Below are positions 9,671-20,944 of a stretch of DNA of 64,000 bases, piece by piece (positions within the stretch are counted from its first letter, which is position 1; every line of letters starts with the position of its first letter). Source of the DNA: Larix kaempferi (taxonomy: Eukaryota; Streptophyta; Pinopsida; Pinales; Pinaceae); NCBI GenBank assembly GCA_027924585.1, contig BSBM01000600.1, forward strand, positions 16,179,001-16,243,000. The letters run 5' to 3'. The notes beneath the pieces were generated by a model. That model did no database searches and was not told the origin of the DNA. It was given only the letters and a program-made list of their open reading frames with translations. Both the position numbers and the translations under genes were made by a program.

Positions 9671-11865
9671 ATGTAGAATGTTGGTACATGCTTGTTCCTG
9701 TGTTTTCCTCTCGATTGAGGGGATATTCAGGTGGCAAGTTTAGTATTATATGGGATCTCCTTAAGGGTTTTTCAGCCAGAATGGCTGATGAAATCCTTCT
9801 CCTAAGAGTTTTCTAAATAAAAACACACTTCAATTCATACTCAAGCTAAATCCACAAGCAAACTTATATGATAGGTGGGATTAAGGGATGGAACCTCATG
9901 AGAGTATCAAGGGGTCTTAACTTGCGATATACTACAAGGTCCAACAATAATACTTTGCATAATCTTTCATAGAACTAACCAGGAAGGATTATGACCATAC
10001 ACTTGACTGTATTACCCGACTACCTAGCAGTACGTGCGTAGTAGCTCCTAGAGTGTTTTTCTTGATGTATTGCAACACCAAGATGGCTAATGGTTGAATC
10101 TGATGGTTTCGGGATCCTAGTGGGGTCTCCTGATATACGCAAGGTATGTGGGATCTCCAATCCGTATTAGTGTTGTCTAATGCAAAACCGTTCGATACGA
10201 GCCTTCCTATATACCGTCGAGTACGTGAAGTACCTTTCTATATACCCAAACGTGCGTGAAAGTCCATTTGATATACTGACTAGTACGTGGAAGAACTGCA
10301 AGCCCCTGAGATGTAGTGCAGGAAGATAACAACATCTACTACATTTAAAGACGTTGGAACACGTCTATATCCTATCACAAGAGTTTCTACATATTTTAAC
10401 TTAGGATACCACTTGATTTTATATTATAAGGTTAGGTGAATGCATGAAGTGTAGACCTATAGAAATATGCACGATTAAATGAAAATAAAATGAAATTCTT
10501 TTGTTATTTCGATGAAAACTATCTAAAGAGAGGAGAGAGATATTTATTTCCTTAAGATAAATGAACAAAGCACTCTTTTCACTTTTTTTCCCAATCACGA
10601 AAAAAGACTAAAAACACTCTTTCATTCAATCCAACAAACCAAAAACAAAACAACACACCAAACCAAAAAAAAATATTTTTTCTTTTCAATGAAGCTACAT
10701 CTACAAGCCAAGATGAAAAAATGAACTTCTTATGATTGCAATATTTCTTATTTTTGAACCAAAGAAGATAAGAGGTAAAGAGAAATCCAAAAAGTATGCA
10801 AGTGTTAGCTACTTATTCTAATATATTTGAAAAGGTCTAATTCACGCTTAATATTTTGGAGAGATGAAGATGGAATCTTTTTAAAACCAAGAAGACATAA
10901 GCATGTACAATTTTCAGCTCTTTCAAATTTTTTAAAACAACTATCAAAAGCACCAATACTCTTTTCAACAATCTGAAGCAATGCACTCAAAGTGAAGAGT
11001 ACAAATTTTTATTTTCCCTACTAATGAATTCAACAATTTTGAGAATGATATAACTTCCTTTATATTGATTCAAAATGTGACATAATATTCACTATTGCAA
11101 TCTTTAAACAAACAAAATTTCTTAAGAAATCAATCACCCAAAAATGTAACAATTCAAGATTCACACCTAGTTATACCAAAACCACACACAAAAACTCCTC
11201 AAAGACTTAGAATTCAGAGCAAAATGGATCAGGGATCCTCAACGAGTCACAAGACTACCTGAACTTGCGATGGATTGACACTACCCAAGACCAAGGAAAC
11301 AACTGCTTGACTTCTTAGGATTGTTAAGAAAACTAATCAAGCTCTAAGTCTCAAAGTAAATGAAGGAAAGAAGAAAACCAATATGAGAAAAATTATGCCT
11401 GAGACAAGCAGAACACAGATCTCAGAAAACTAATCAGATCAACTTTTTGTGGGAAATCCAACCCCAAATGCCAAACTTTAAAGGGTGATGCGGGATGCAG
11501 GTATGCATCAGGGGATCAAAGCCTCAACGACATAGTTTGCACAGAGGGAAAGAGCATCAGTGACGCTTGTTGAACACTGGATAAGTGCGTCGGTGACATG
11601 ATCTTCCTTAAGACACTGCACATCATAATTAAAATGACGCATGTATTACACGACCTAGGTGCATCAGGTGAAATATAGATTGAAAAAATAAAAAATCCCA
11701 AACCAAAAAGAGGTAATTGGTTGAGTAAAGGGTCCCTAACAGAGACTGGATCACCTAGTGACTCGTAGGAAGATAGATCCAATGGAATGAGGCAAATGGA
11801 AGGATTTAAGAGGATAAACAAAAACAACACAAATCACAACTTAAAACAACCTAAAGACTATGATC
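9671..11865 (-). other. T2 5' leader (non-coding)
   Basis: No credible gene was seen. The region 10130-10280 has several degenerate copies of a motif of the type TATATACC...GTACGTGAA. The part nearest the primer site (11470-11660) contains spaced GTGACGC / GACGCA motifs that also occur in the T2 LTR at 15670-15830. Much of 10380-11200 is AT-rich without structure that I can name. Confidence 0.45.
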
Positions 11866-11883
11866 TCCCCAGTGGAGTCACCA
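11866..11883 (-). other. T2 primer binding site
   Basis: The minus strand reads TGGTGACTCCACTGGGGA, a standard plant Ty3/gypsy primer-site form. It lies three bases from the TG/CA end of the LTR at 11887. Confidence 0.7.
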
Positions 11884-11968
11884 ATTTGTTTTGTAGACAA
11901 TCCGCAATGCGGACACTAACCGATCTCTCTAGTCTAAATTTGATAGATCTAGAACAAATCAGGACAGA

Positions 11969-12182
11969 TGTTGTGAATATTTAATTAATATTATTATTTA
12001 TAAATTAATATATTATTAGGTTACTAGTGAAAGGGCGTAACCCTTCACTATGCTTGCTCAAGCCTTATAAAGCCGATCTTATTGTAATTTAATCAGCATC
12101 ATATAATATATTATTCTTATTTATCATTCAATATGAAAGTCGGTTACGACTATTAACAGTCCAACCAGATACGATTGCTGCA
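11969..12182 (+). repeat. T3 5' LTR (214 bp)
   Basis: It aligns end to end with 14845-15058, and is AT-rich in its first third. A TATAAAG sequence at about 12065-12071 is a plausible promoter element in the middle of the LTR. Confidence 0.9.
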
Positions 12183-12184
12183 TT

Positions 12185-12196
12185 TGGTCTCAGAGC
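12185..12196 (+). other. T3 primer binding site
   Basis: TGGTCTCAGAGC lies two bases after the LTR end and differs at one position from TGGTATCAGAGC, the complement of the initiator methionine tRNA 3' end. Confidence 0.75.
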
Positions 12197-13326
12197 TTTC
12201 GCTCCTCCCCTTAGAGCTCGGATTCAGCTCCTCTTCCACCACCCTCCTCATCTTCCACCTCTCCACACTTCCACGTCTCCATTTTCACTTCACTCCCACA
12301 TTCACTCCCCCCATGTTGTCTCTCCTTCATCTGTTGCCATACTCAACGCACCTACCCGCCTTCCCAAGCTATCTCGCCTGCCATGCCTAACTTTCTCCCT
12401 CATCACCCACCACCTCCTTGGTCCTCTCTACGCCATCTAACGACGGCCCTATCACACCTCACATATTTCATCACTCCTGCTTTCTTCCCCCCCACGTCCC
12501 TCTACGTACTCCACATCCTCCCTCTCACATGTCCTCCCACTTCTGCAAAATCTTGACCCTCCCACATAGTCGCTCAACACCTCAAGCTCCGCACCCTTCA
12601 TCATCCCTCCCATCCTCGGTCTGCTCCCGCTCCCATCTGGTCACTCCCATCTGCTACATCCTTCCGCTCTACTCCTCATGCATTCTCCCTCGCATATTAC
12701 CTCCTCATACCCCTCCTCCACTGCGCGCCACCTCCTCCATCGTGCCTTCCTCCACTGCACGCCACCCTGCCTCCATCCCTCTGTGCGCCCGCACTCTACC
12801 TGATTTCCCTCACCATTCCATCGACCACAATCCTCGCTCTCTCCTCTTCTTGATGTGCACTTCCACTATCGCTCGCGCCACTCCCCTTTCCTCCATCCTG
12901 TGGCCACCATACTGTACAATGCCCTCACCCTCGCTGCATTTTCCCCAAGCCATCCCTGCCAGCGACTGCGTCCACCTCTATTCTACTCTCCCACCATTCC
13001 TCTCGTCCAATGACCAATCTTATCAACGTAGCCAGCCCTACACAAAAAAAAACCAATATTAATAAAATAAATATTATTATAATAATATTAATATTATTAT
13101 ATAATATTTTATTTTTATTAAAACTTTATTGCTCCACCATATAATAAATATAATTAAATATAATACTTATTATTTTTATTTAATTACACAAAAAATTATA
13201 GTTATTCTTATTACTATAATAATTATTATTGATTCAACACTTTTCCAAACACATTATCATTTTTTTTCACCCTCACAAGCCAAAATAGCGTCGAAGTACA
13301 CACCTCCGCATACAAGGTCCAAAACC
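12197..13326 (+). other. T3 leader: C/T-rich then A/T-rich
   Basis: From 12200 to about 13040 the plus strand is extremely pyrimidine-rich and poor in G. This leaves a Pro/Ser/His/Leu-rich open frame (12418-13062) that is probably a composition artefact. From 13040 to 13260 it changes abruptly to AT-rich sequence. No convincing gene was seen before the gag start. Confidence 0.5.
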
Positions 13327-14784
13327 ATGGCGGAACTAAAAGAGCAAATCGAAAAAATGGAGAAGGACATCAAATCCCTCATTTCTAACCAAAACAACTT
13401 GAAGGAAGAGATGAAAAATAACAATACAGTGCTTAAAAAAGAAATCAAAGACGAAGTTGTTCTGGTACTAGAAAGAAGGCTAGATGAAAAATTTGACATC
13501 CTGAACGAAAAACAAAAAAACTTGGATGACAAAATGAGTACTATGACTCAAAACATAAACACCATAACCCAGAACTTGAACACCATGACGCAAAACCATA
13601 ATACATTAATGGAGGTGTTACAAAGACTAATGCCTAAGACAGACCAAGTCAGCAGTCCAGACATGCTAGATTCCTCATTTCATATTTTCACACAGGAAGC
13701 ACTTGCCAAGAATCAAGAAGAATTGCAAAAAGAAATAAAGATTAACAATGCGACGCTTAAGCAAGAGATAGAAACAAAAGTACTACCAGATATGGAGGCA
13801 TGATTAAATAGCAAAATAGAAGCTATTAGTAAGATAGTAGAGAATAAAAAATCTAAAAATCATCGCCAACAACGAAGCAGTTCAAATATGTCACTTACAT
13901 TGTCCAGTAGTTTCGATCCACCATCAAACCATAAAGCAAAAGGAAATCAATATCACCCTTACATAGTGTACCCACCTAAGGCAAAAATAGATTTGTCTAA
14001 ATACAATGAAAGTGAAGACCAATGCGTTGCTTGGCTAAACAAAGCGGAAGAATATTTCGACATTTACAATATTCAATCTGACAAGGAGAAGGTGAAATAT
14101 GCGTCAATGCATATGGAAGGGTACGCCTATAATTGGTACTTATGGTGGAAGAGAGACAATTTTGCCTACACCTGGAACTTGTTCAAAAATGATTTTTTTA
14201 ATAGGTTTCAAGGAATCAAAGAAGATGAATTTTTTAGTAAACTTACCAGATTACAATAGGTTGGAAGCATGGAGGAATTCACACATCAGTGGGAATCCTT
14301 ATCGACCTGAGTATTTGGGTTGTCTGACAAGCACAAACTCGAAACCTATTTAGGAGGTCTTAAACCATACCTCCAAAAAGAGTTAAAGTTACATGACATA
14401 CCTAACGTATAAGTAGAAAGACATAAAGAAAAAGCCGCAGAATGCAAATTGGAAGGAATAAAAACAAGAGGCGATAACCATTATTGACAAGAAAAAGAGA
14501 CACAATGTACGTATTGTGCAGATACTTGGTCACCTGGCTACCAATGCCACAAACCTCAATCATATGCCTATGAAATGGAAAATAGATCAAATTCATCTAA
14601 CAGTTACTCTGATAATAGAAAAAAGAAGAACAACATATGTCGTCGATGCGGCGATGACTCAACCCCAGGCCATAAATGTAGGAACAATCAGACAATACAG
14701 TGCAGAATCACCAATGGAGAGGAATTGCAAGTCTTTGCACAAGAAATCTCGTCTGATTCTAATACTGACACCGAATCTGAATGA
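13327..14784 (+). pseudogene. T3 gag: coiled coil, capsid, zinc knuckles
   Basis: The start at 13327 (MAELKEQIEKMEKD) opens a Lys/Glu-rich coiled coil that includes an imperfect seven-residue repeat (MTQNINT, ITQNLNT, MTQNHNT). The frame is broken by TGA at 13801 and TAG at 14257. The capsid part shows DLSKYNESEDQCVAWLNKAE and the YNWYLWWKR motif of retrotransposon gag. Two Cys/His clusters near 14508-14560 and 14638-14685 follow, the second being C-X2-C-X6-GHKC as in chromovirus-type gag proteins. The last part (14575-14784) is in a different frame from the capsid. There is no pol downstream: the purine tract and 3' LTR follow 50-60 bases later. Confidence 0.8.
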
Positions 14785-14831
14785 AGGATGACCTTAGGAA
14801 AATACTCAAGCTTTGAGGACAAAGCTTTCCT

Positions 14832-14841
14832 AAGGGGAAGG
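14832..14841 (+). other. T3 polypurine tract
   Basis: AAGGGGAAGG lies three bases before the 3' LTR (TGTTGTG at 14845), as expected for plus-strand priming. Confidence 0.75.
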
Positions 14842-14844
14842 CAA

Positions 14845-15058
14845 TGTTGTGAATATTTAATTAATATTATTATTTATAAATTAATAGATTATTAGGTTAC
14901 TAGTGAAAGGACGTAACCCTTCACTATGCTTTCTCAAGCCGTATAAAGGAGACCTTATTGTAATTTTATCAGCATCATCTAATATATTATTCTTATTTAT
15001 CATTCAATATGAAAGTCGGATATGACTATTAAGAGACCAACCGGATACGGTTGCTGCA
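14845..15058 (+). repeat. T3 3' LTR (214 bp)
   Basis: It is the partner of the LTR at 11969, of the same length, with about 15 substitutions and no indels by hand alignment. Confidence 0.9.
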
Positions 15059-16198
15059 ACAGAACATACAAAATATCCTAGATTAAACAGATTACAAAGA
15101 GTGCAGATGGATTACTCACCTTTGCAAACGTCGTGATATCTCCTTGCTTGATGTAGCCCTTGATCTTCAGCTGCAACACCAAAAACAACAAACAAGTGGA
15201 AACATACAAGGGATAGTAATTTGCAATATAGATTAATCTAAACTAGTAGTCAAGGAAACTAATTCTTAAGATCTATAATAAACAACAAATATTTATGGAA
15301 AGAATGTATATTTACTGTATTAATGAAAATAAAAGAAGATGATATTACAACCAAGCCTTGACATTGCAATTTATTCCCAACGATATTTGCCTCATGGATC
15401 CAAACTAGCCTTCAATAGAAAGGGTTCTCACTCCAGCAGAATTTCACCAGCATTTAGATGCTCTAGTCCTTCCTCCCTTCACCATGAAGAGGAGGCTTGA
15501 ATATAGAGGCCAAAATGGATAGAATGGGTTGAGGATTTTATGGAGGAAGCTAAGGGATCATCCCAATAAGGTACGAGATCGAATGCCACCTTGGATGATT
15601 TCTTGGGATAAGCCTCCACGAAAATAATCATTCTAGAAGGCACTTGAAGCTTCTTTTTTTCCTTTCCAGCTGACAGTGACGCACTTTGTCAATAGGAAGC
15701 ATGTGTATTTGAAGGGTGACGCACTCTGTCCAAAGGAAAAAGGTGTCAGTGACGTGCTCTGTCAATGTGCAAAGCACGTCGTCAAGGGTTTGACACACTT
15801 TGTCAATGTGAAAGGTGCGTCAGCATGACAACATAAGCAAAAAAACATAACAAATCCCTTCCCTTAATCAATTTGGGATCAATGCTTTAGGAATTAGGAC
15901 AAACTAAGGGTACACATGTCATGATGATGATGATATTTTGGTGTAACATATATTACAGTTACATTACAGATCTCCTCCAAGATAGAAGGTGTCTTCAGTA
16001 CATTTAAATGTTTAATGCATTAACTAATTAACTATTACATAGATATAAACCATTTTAAAGGCCACCAACTAATTATTACAATTATTACTCTATTTTTCCT
16101 TCTTACAAATGTTACATTACACATCTCCCCCAAGATTAAAAACAAAAAAAAAAGTGTTTTTAGTACAATCATCTATTTAGCTTTTCTCAACTATCATT

Positions 16199-16440
16199 AT
16201 TATATAGTTAAATTTTACCCATTAAACAACACATGTATATTTTATATATATTAAACTAAATCAGGTGGATCCTTCATAGATATTCCATGTTATATCAAGT
16301 AATTAATTGTTACATGGAATATAAATAAATTTAATTCCCATTAACTAATTACTACATTTGACATTGCCAAATTTAAACAATAAAACTTATCTAATTATCA
16401 CATTGATATAGCCAAATCTAAATTATTATTATATTTATTA
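16199..16440. repeat. Diverged copy of the 192-bp T4 repeat
   Basis: It shares ordered motifs with the tandem pair at 20151-20530 in the same orientation: ATTATATnGTTAAATTT, TCCTTCATAGATnTTC, ACTAATTAnTACAT and CATTGnCAnAGCCAAA. Divergence is high and indels are present. Confidence 0.5.
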
Positions 16441-17223
16441 GTCCCTGTCGTAGGCGGAGACTATATGTTCCATGTCCACTTATTAATTAGTATCAATATT
16501 TCAGTTTCTATAAAGTTGAGTAAAAGTTCCATTATAATTTGTATTTATAAATACTTTTTTGAAAAAACGTGTTTACATCTTATTGGATAAGAGGTGTTGA
16601 ATTGACAATTTTTATCATTGGCGAGCTTTAAAAAAATTATGAAAAAAAACAAAAAATAATCTTACCTTAATCTTACTTCCTTATTGACAGCAATTTGCTA
16701 TTACTTGGCATACAAGTAATCTACATGTCCGTCGAGCTGTCCTCTATTACCTTGAAAGACATAAATTGCCTCTGAGTTGAGATGTGTTCACCATGCTCCT
16801 TTCAAGGCACTAGGTTATGATCCTTGATACTATTGAGATGCATGCACCATGTTCCTTTCAAGAAGATAGGTTATGATCCTTGATGCAGCCTCTCCTCTCT
16901 TTCCACTCAGGTAAAATTTATTTTCTTTTACGAACAATGGGAGACCTGTATGTAGTTGTTGCTCTACATGCTTGCTCACCTGGGAAATAAGTCTCTAGTG
17001 AGCGTAGCATCTAAGTTTCTAGGGTAAGGGTGGACAGTGAATGATGAATTTGGTTGGAGAGTCTTTTTGTTTATTCTTATAATCATATATGAGTGCATTG
17101 TTTATTATATTACTTAGAATGCTAACGTGCAATCTAAATTTTGTTGGCCACTGTATTACGAAGTCTTAATATACAACTAAAAATATATATAAACATGTTT
17201 GGCTTCACCGTAATGTATAAGTC

Positions 17224-17712
17224 TTTGTGATGTCTATTTATGCATTGTTGAGATCTGGTAAGGAGCCACTAAGTGTAGAACAAATTGAAGAAAGTCTTCC
17301 AGGCAACTTGTGCCGGTTCAAATGTTACATGCCAATTATTGATGCTTCCTGTATTTTTTATTATTTGAGACCAATAACTCTTTGTTAGTTTCTATAGTTA
17401 CAACGCTTCTACACGCATATCCAGAGTTGCTCAGGCTGTTTTCTCTTCAACAGGAAATCATTGTGACTGGGAAAAGGGTGGGAAACTATGGCAAGGTTAT
17501 TGAAAATTCTCATTCGGTATCTATGTTTCTTTCTTTTAATGAAGTTTATGGTAGTTTTTATAGTTCTCATGACCTCATTTTCCATCCTAAATAATTCCTA
17601 ACCCTTTGTATTTGAAAGGTTCAAGAGGTGTGGTCTGACTTCCACAGTAGCTCCAAGATGTTTTGAACTTGAAATCAAGGTTTCCTGATGCAAACTTGGT
17701 GAAAGAGCTAGT
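17224..17712 (+). pseudogene. Xanthine dehydrogenase gene fragments
   Basis: A segment at 17224-17350 translates as FVMSIYALLRSGKEPL, then SVEQIEESLPGNLCR and YMPIIDA. This matches the end of the second 2Fe-2S domain of plant xanthine dehydrogenase, where the family has GNLCRCTGYRPI. The second cluster cysteine and the following residues are mutated (CRFKCYMPI). At 17651-17712 another stretch reads LQDVLNLKSRFPDANLV, matching the start of the FAD-binding domain. Between them, about 17448-17470 encodes SSTGNHC, like the STGKPC linker of the family. The pieces are in family order and separated by possible intron remnants. The molybdenum domains are absent. Whether it was captured by an element or is a relic in place is unknown. 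Confidence 0.6.
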
Positions 17713-17985
17713 CAGAAAAATACTGTTCCCCATATTTACTAGCTTTGACTTTTGTTAAAGAGTCTCACTCATAGGGTTTGAATCTTCCAACTTATCAACA
17801 TCAATTATTTGATGGGATTTTTGTACAGGAGATTGATTATCACACGTCTTAGCCTACTTTTTGGTGATCCTAGAAATAATTTGAGCCATTCTTTTACTTG
17901 CTGCACCAACATCGTTGAAATTAATCATTCGGTTGCTTTCCTTGCTATGCTTGGCCTTCATGGATTTTACCTTTGGACCAAGTGA

Positions 17986-19669
17986 TCAATCCTTATGAGG
18001 GATTGAATGCCTAGCCTTTTGAGTTAAGACTTGAGTATAAAAAGCTTTCCAATGAATAGACCAATCATTTTCATCCTGGGAAATATTAGTTGTTTGACAT
18101 GAAGACTGATTTTTACCTTGAAGTTGACCAATATATTCATTTTCTGTTGTTTGTCCTATCGACACAAGAAACTTTTTCTCATCACTAGCAGTTTTATCAA
18201 CATTGAAATCACCCAAATTATTACCACAGTTACGAGTTGTTTCCCTTTCAACTAAAAAAGGGACGTGCTGGATAATTTCCTTGAGAGTTTGATCAACACG
18301 AGGGTTTTGATTAGGAGCCTTGAGACCATCAACATAGAAAATATTTTTAATTTCAGGAATGCCAATTGGTTTCATAAGAACTTCCTCGGCTTGAACCTAT
18401 AGCTGATTAGCATTGATAGTTTCATTTTCATCCCCTTTATACTGCTTGGATTATTGGTCAACACGATTAGCATTCTTCCTTTTGGAAAAACTATGGGTCA
18501 CTCTAGGGATAACATGATTCAGATCCTTATTTGACTTGGTTTAGACGCACCTTATCAAACAACCAAGCTCATGGAGTGTGTGAGTTACCCCAATCTTTTC
18601 CAAATCTTGTTCAACAGTTTCATGGTTGATACAATAAGACTTAACTACAGGGTCATCATTTGAATGAGCATGTGGATACACAATTTTACTTGAAGATATC
18701 TGACCTTCTCATTCATGGCCAAGGTAGGTATCATTGTAAATAGTTGACCCTTTAACTCCATGATAAGAAGCATAAGATTTAAGGTAACCATCTTCATCAT
18801 AACGACCAATATCATTCTTGAAAATGTCAGTATCAGGTTTGGAAAGGAATCACATGAGGGGATCGATTTGGCTTCTCATCAACCAACATATAAACTAACT
18901 CATCACCTTTTTGCAGTTCATCATCTATCATCTCAAAATCAAGGTTATCATCATGAAGAATTTCATATTCAAGAAGGGTTTCTTGACCAATATTTACATA
19001 ATTTTCATTCAACTCAAAAAAGGATTCTAACCATTGATTTATGAGAAGAAAATCCTACCATGATTGACCTATCTTGGAGAGCTTATATTCGACAAGGATA
19101 GGAATTAAACCGTGGTGACACAAGCTACGGTCAGAACCATTCTTTTGGAAATGGGTAGCCATATTTTTCAAACTCATGAATAGAAACTTAGGAAACTTCA
19201 ACTCATCACCCAAAAAGGCCATAAACAAGCACAAATGATATCTGAAAACCAAATTGAACCTTCCCTCACAAGTTATATACTGGCAAATGACTATAAATAG
19301 GTTCTACCACTCGTCCTTAAAAAGACCGTGAGGCATACTTTTGTTTTTGTTGATGGAACATGTACGTTTGGGAAGGATGGTTTTCCAAGGGACCTCACTA
19401 AGTGGTGAATTCTTAAACCACCCGTCACCATGAACAAGTAATTCTATAGCTTTTGTGATAAAACCCTCATTTAATATTAATTCCAAGTTTCCTATCAAGG
19501 CCTTCTCACCATTGAATGTTCATGAAAAAGAGAGGGTAATTTTTTTATGATGCCCATGAAACTTCTGAACAAACTTGAGCCAGCTTATACCCCAGAACTA
19601 TTCACGAACCTGCTCATCAGATTCCACTCTCTCTGTGCTTTCAAGCTCAATCTTGTTTATTTTCCCCAT
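17986..19669 (-). pseudogene. T4 decayed plant-transposon-type ORF (Transposase_32-like)
   Basis: From ATG at 19669 the frame reads through several stops to about 19055. It includes ISWLKFVQKFHGHHKK, NEGFITKAIELLVHGDGWF and FRYHLCLFMAFLGDELKFP, followed by MSLKNMATHF and HHGLIPILVEYKL. The same order of motifs (cereal CEGR-like segment, F.YH, SLGEM/SLKNM, HHGLIKLI) is present in the 3' ORF of T7 at 48305-49081, so the two are distant homologues of the putative plant transposon protein family found in Athila-like 3' ORFs. A frame change lies between 19055 and 18375. The part 18375-17986 is Asn/Gln/Lys-rich without a known domain. Confidence 0.5.
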
Positions 19670-20150
19670 TGAAATTGGTATTTTATATCTCTCAACTTTG
19701 AATGGATCATATACATATAAGGTTAGGATGGGTCTAGAGGTATCAAAAAGTTCAAGAGTACCAATTTCAATGTTTTATGTACTTAGAATGTTAGTGTTAA
19801 GAAAATTGATATTTGCATCTCAAGTTTTGCGATACCCTTTTAACACAATAAAATATATGGATTTAAAATGGTTATGAACCAATCCTTGTGATTAAATGAC
19901 TTGTGTTGAAGGTAAGCCTTCTAAACTCTAGTATTGGTTAAATTCGTAGAATTTGTTTTTCATGTCTCCTCTATATTTTAGCTTGAATGACTTGATTCAC
20001 TTGTTTCAATGTGTAAATTCAAAAGACAGGGACTAAGCTGCTCGCAGCTCTTGTTATTTATATGCACATTACATTACATAGATTTCCCATACTTTGTTAT
20101 AGAAAGCATCTTTCACACAATTATCCCTTTGGTTTCTCTAAGCTATCAAT

Positions 20151-20530
20151 ATTATATGGTTAAATTTAATCCATCATGCACCACCTTTATAAATCCACAT
20201 TAATCCCACTAAATGTATAGAGTCGTCACAAATATTTTGGGATCTATCAACCAATTAAGTACTACCTAGATATAAACAAAATGAGCACCTACTAATTATT
20301 ACATTGACATAGCCAATAACATACAGTCTAAATAATATTAATATTATATTGTTAAATTTGACCCATCAAGTGCCAAGTGTATAAATCCAAATAAATTCTT
20401 CTAAATGTATGAATCCTTCATAAATTTTCTATGATCTATCAAGCAATGAAGTAGTACATGAATATGAACAAAATGAAGACCTACTAATTGTTACATTGGC
20501 ATAGCCAATAACTAGTATTGTAAAAAAGAG
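20151..20530. repeat. Tandem pair of a 192-bp repeat
   Basis: Unit 1 (20151-20342) and unit 2 (20343 to about 20530) align over their whole length, sharing ATTATATnGTTAAATTT at the start, GATCTATCAAnCAAT in the middle and CATAGCCAATAAC at the end. The 192-bp period lies above the length of one nucleosome core. Confidence 0.75.
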
Positions 20531-20944
20531 CCTATTTGAACCTTTTTCTAGCTAGATTTAGACCTTTTCTATAGAAATCAGACAAGGGATGTTGGAATCA
20601 CTGATTTGGCCAATGAAATACATTGATTCATAATCATTTATGTTTAACTAAGCATGAATTTCCTATACAACCCATATATGGCCAAAGATTAGATCCATTC
20701 ATAAGCATTTACATTTAACTCGCAATTTTCTCACTGTTGTATATATTTAACTGACTATTTTCAAATTGTTGTACTTGTATGCACTCTACATAGAATTATC
20801 TTCTATATTATACAGTTTATATATTCAAGAGCCACAACATACCGGGAACAAATTTGGTTAGTTTTATTTTGGAGAAGAGAGGGCCTATGGTAGCAACAAT
20901 TGTTGGTTATCTTTCGAGTTGACCCAAGTTCGGTGAAGTTCTAT
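20531..20944. other. AT-rich sequence with no recognised feature
   Basis: Nothing coding, structured or repeated could be supported here apart from a short echo (ACATTTAACT) at about 20640 and 20710. Confidence 0.4.

Larger units (their letters stand above)
11969..15058 (+). mobile_element. T3: short gag-only LTR retrotransposon (3.1 kb)
   Basis: It has two 214-bp LTRs (11969-12182 and 14845-15058) that begin TGTTGTG and end GCTGCA. A primer site follows the left LTR and a purine tract precedes the right one. The 5-bp duplication ACAGA flanks it at 11964-11968 and 15059-15063. The 2.66-kb interior encodes gag with coiled coil, capsid and zinc knuckles but no protease, RT, RNase H or integrase. 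This is the layout of non-autonomous terminal-repeat elements with gag. I count about 15 differences between the LTRs (about 7%), so it is not young. Confidence 0.9.
9384..15948 (-). mobile_element. T2: Ty3/gypsy-type LTR element, 5' part only, split by T3
   Basis: From right to left on the minus strand: LTR (15948 to 11887, interrupted by T3), primer binding site, long leader and the first part of gag, which is cut off at 9384 by T1. The primer site and leader style resemble T1, so the two are probably related families. The LTR without T3 and its target duplication would be about 967 bases. Confidence 0.6.
11887..15948 (-). repeat. T2 5' LTR, interrupted by T3
   Basis: On the minus strand it begins TGTTACACC at 15948 and ends AAAACA at 11887, next to the primer site. 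T3 with its 5-bp target duplication (11969-15063) interrupts it. Within it, 15670-15830 holds four to five spaced copies of a motif close to TGACGCACTnTGTCAA. No partner LTR is in the window, so the outer end is inferred from the TG/CA rule alone. Confidence 0.5.
15949..20944. other. T4: old DNA between T2 and T5
   Basis: This AT-rich region holds related repeats near both edges, remnants of a xanthine dehydrogenase gene and a decayed transposon ORF on the minus strand. From 16445 to 17220 I see only a 56-bp tandem duplication (copies starting at 16789 and 16845, motif CACCATGnTCCTTTCAAG) and nothing coding. From 17721 to 17985 and from 19670 to 20143 no gene was seen. It may be an ancient element or ordinary intergenic DNA. 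Confidence 0.45.

Noticed and set aside
12418-13062. 214-codon open frame in T3 leader
   Set aside because: Pro/Ser/His-rich composition follows directly from the CT-rich strand; no domain, no knuckle, and it lies in a leader.
17382-17594. Short ORF of 70 codons at the XDH relic
   Set aside because: The frame differs from that of the XDH match and has no recognisable domain.
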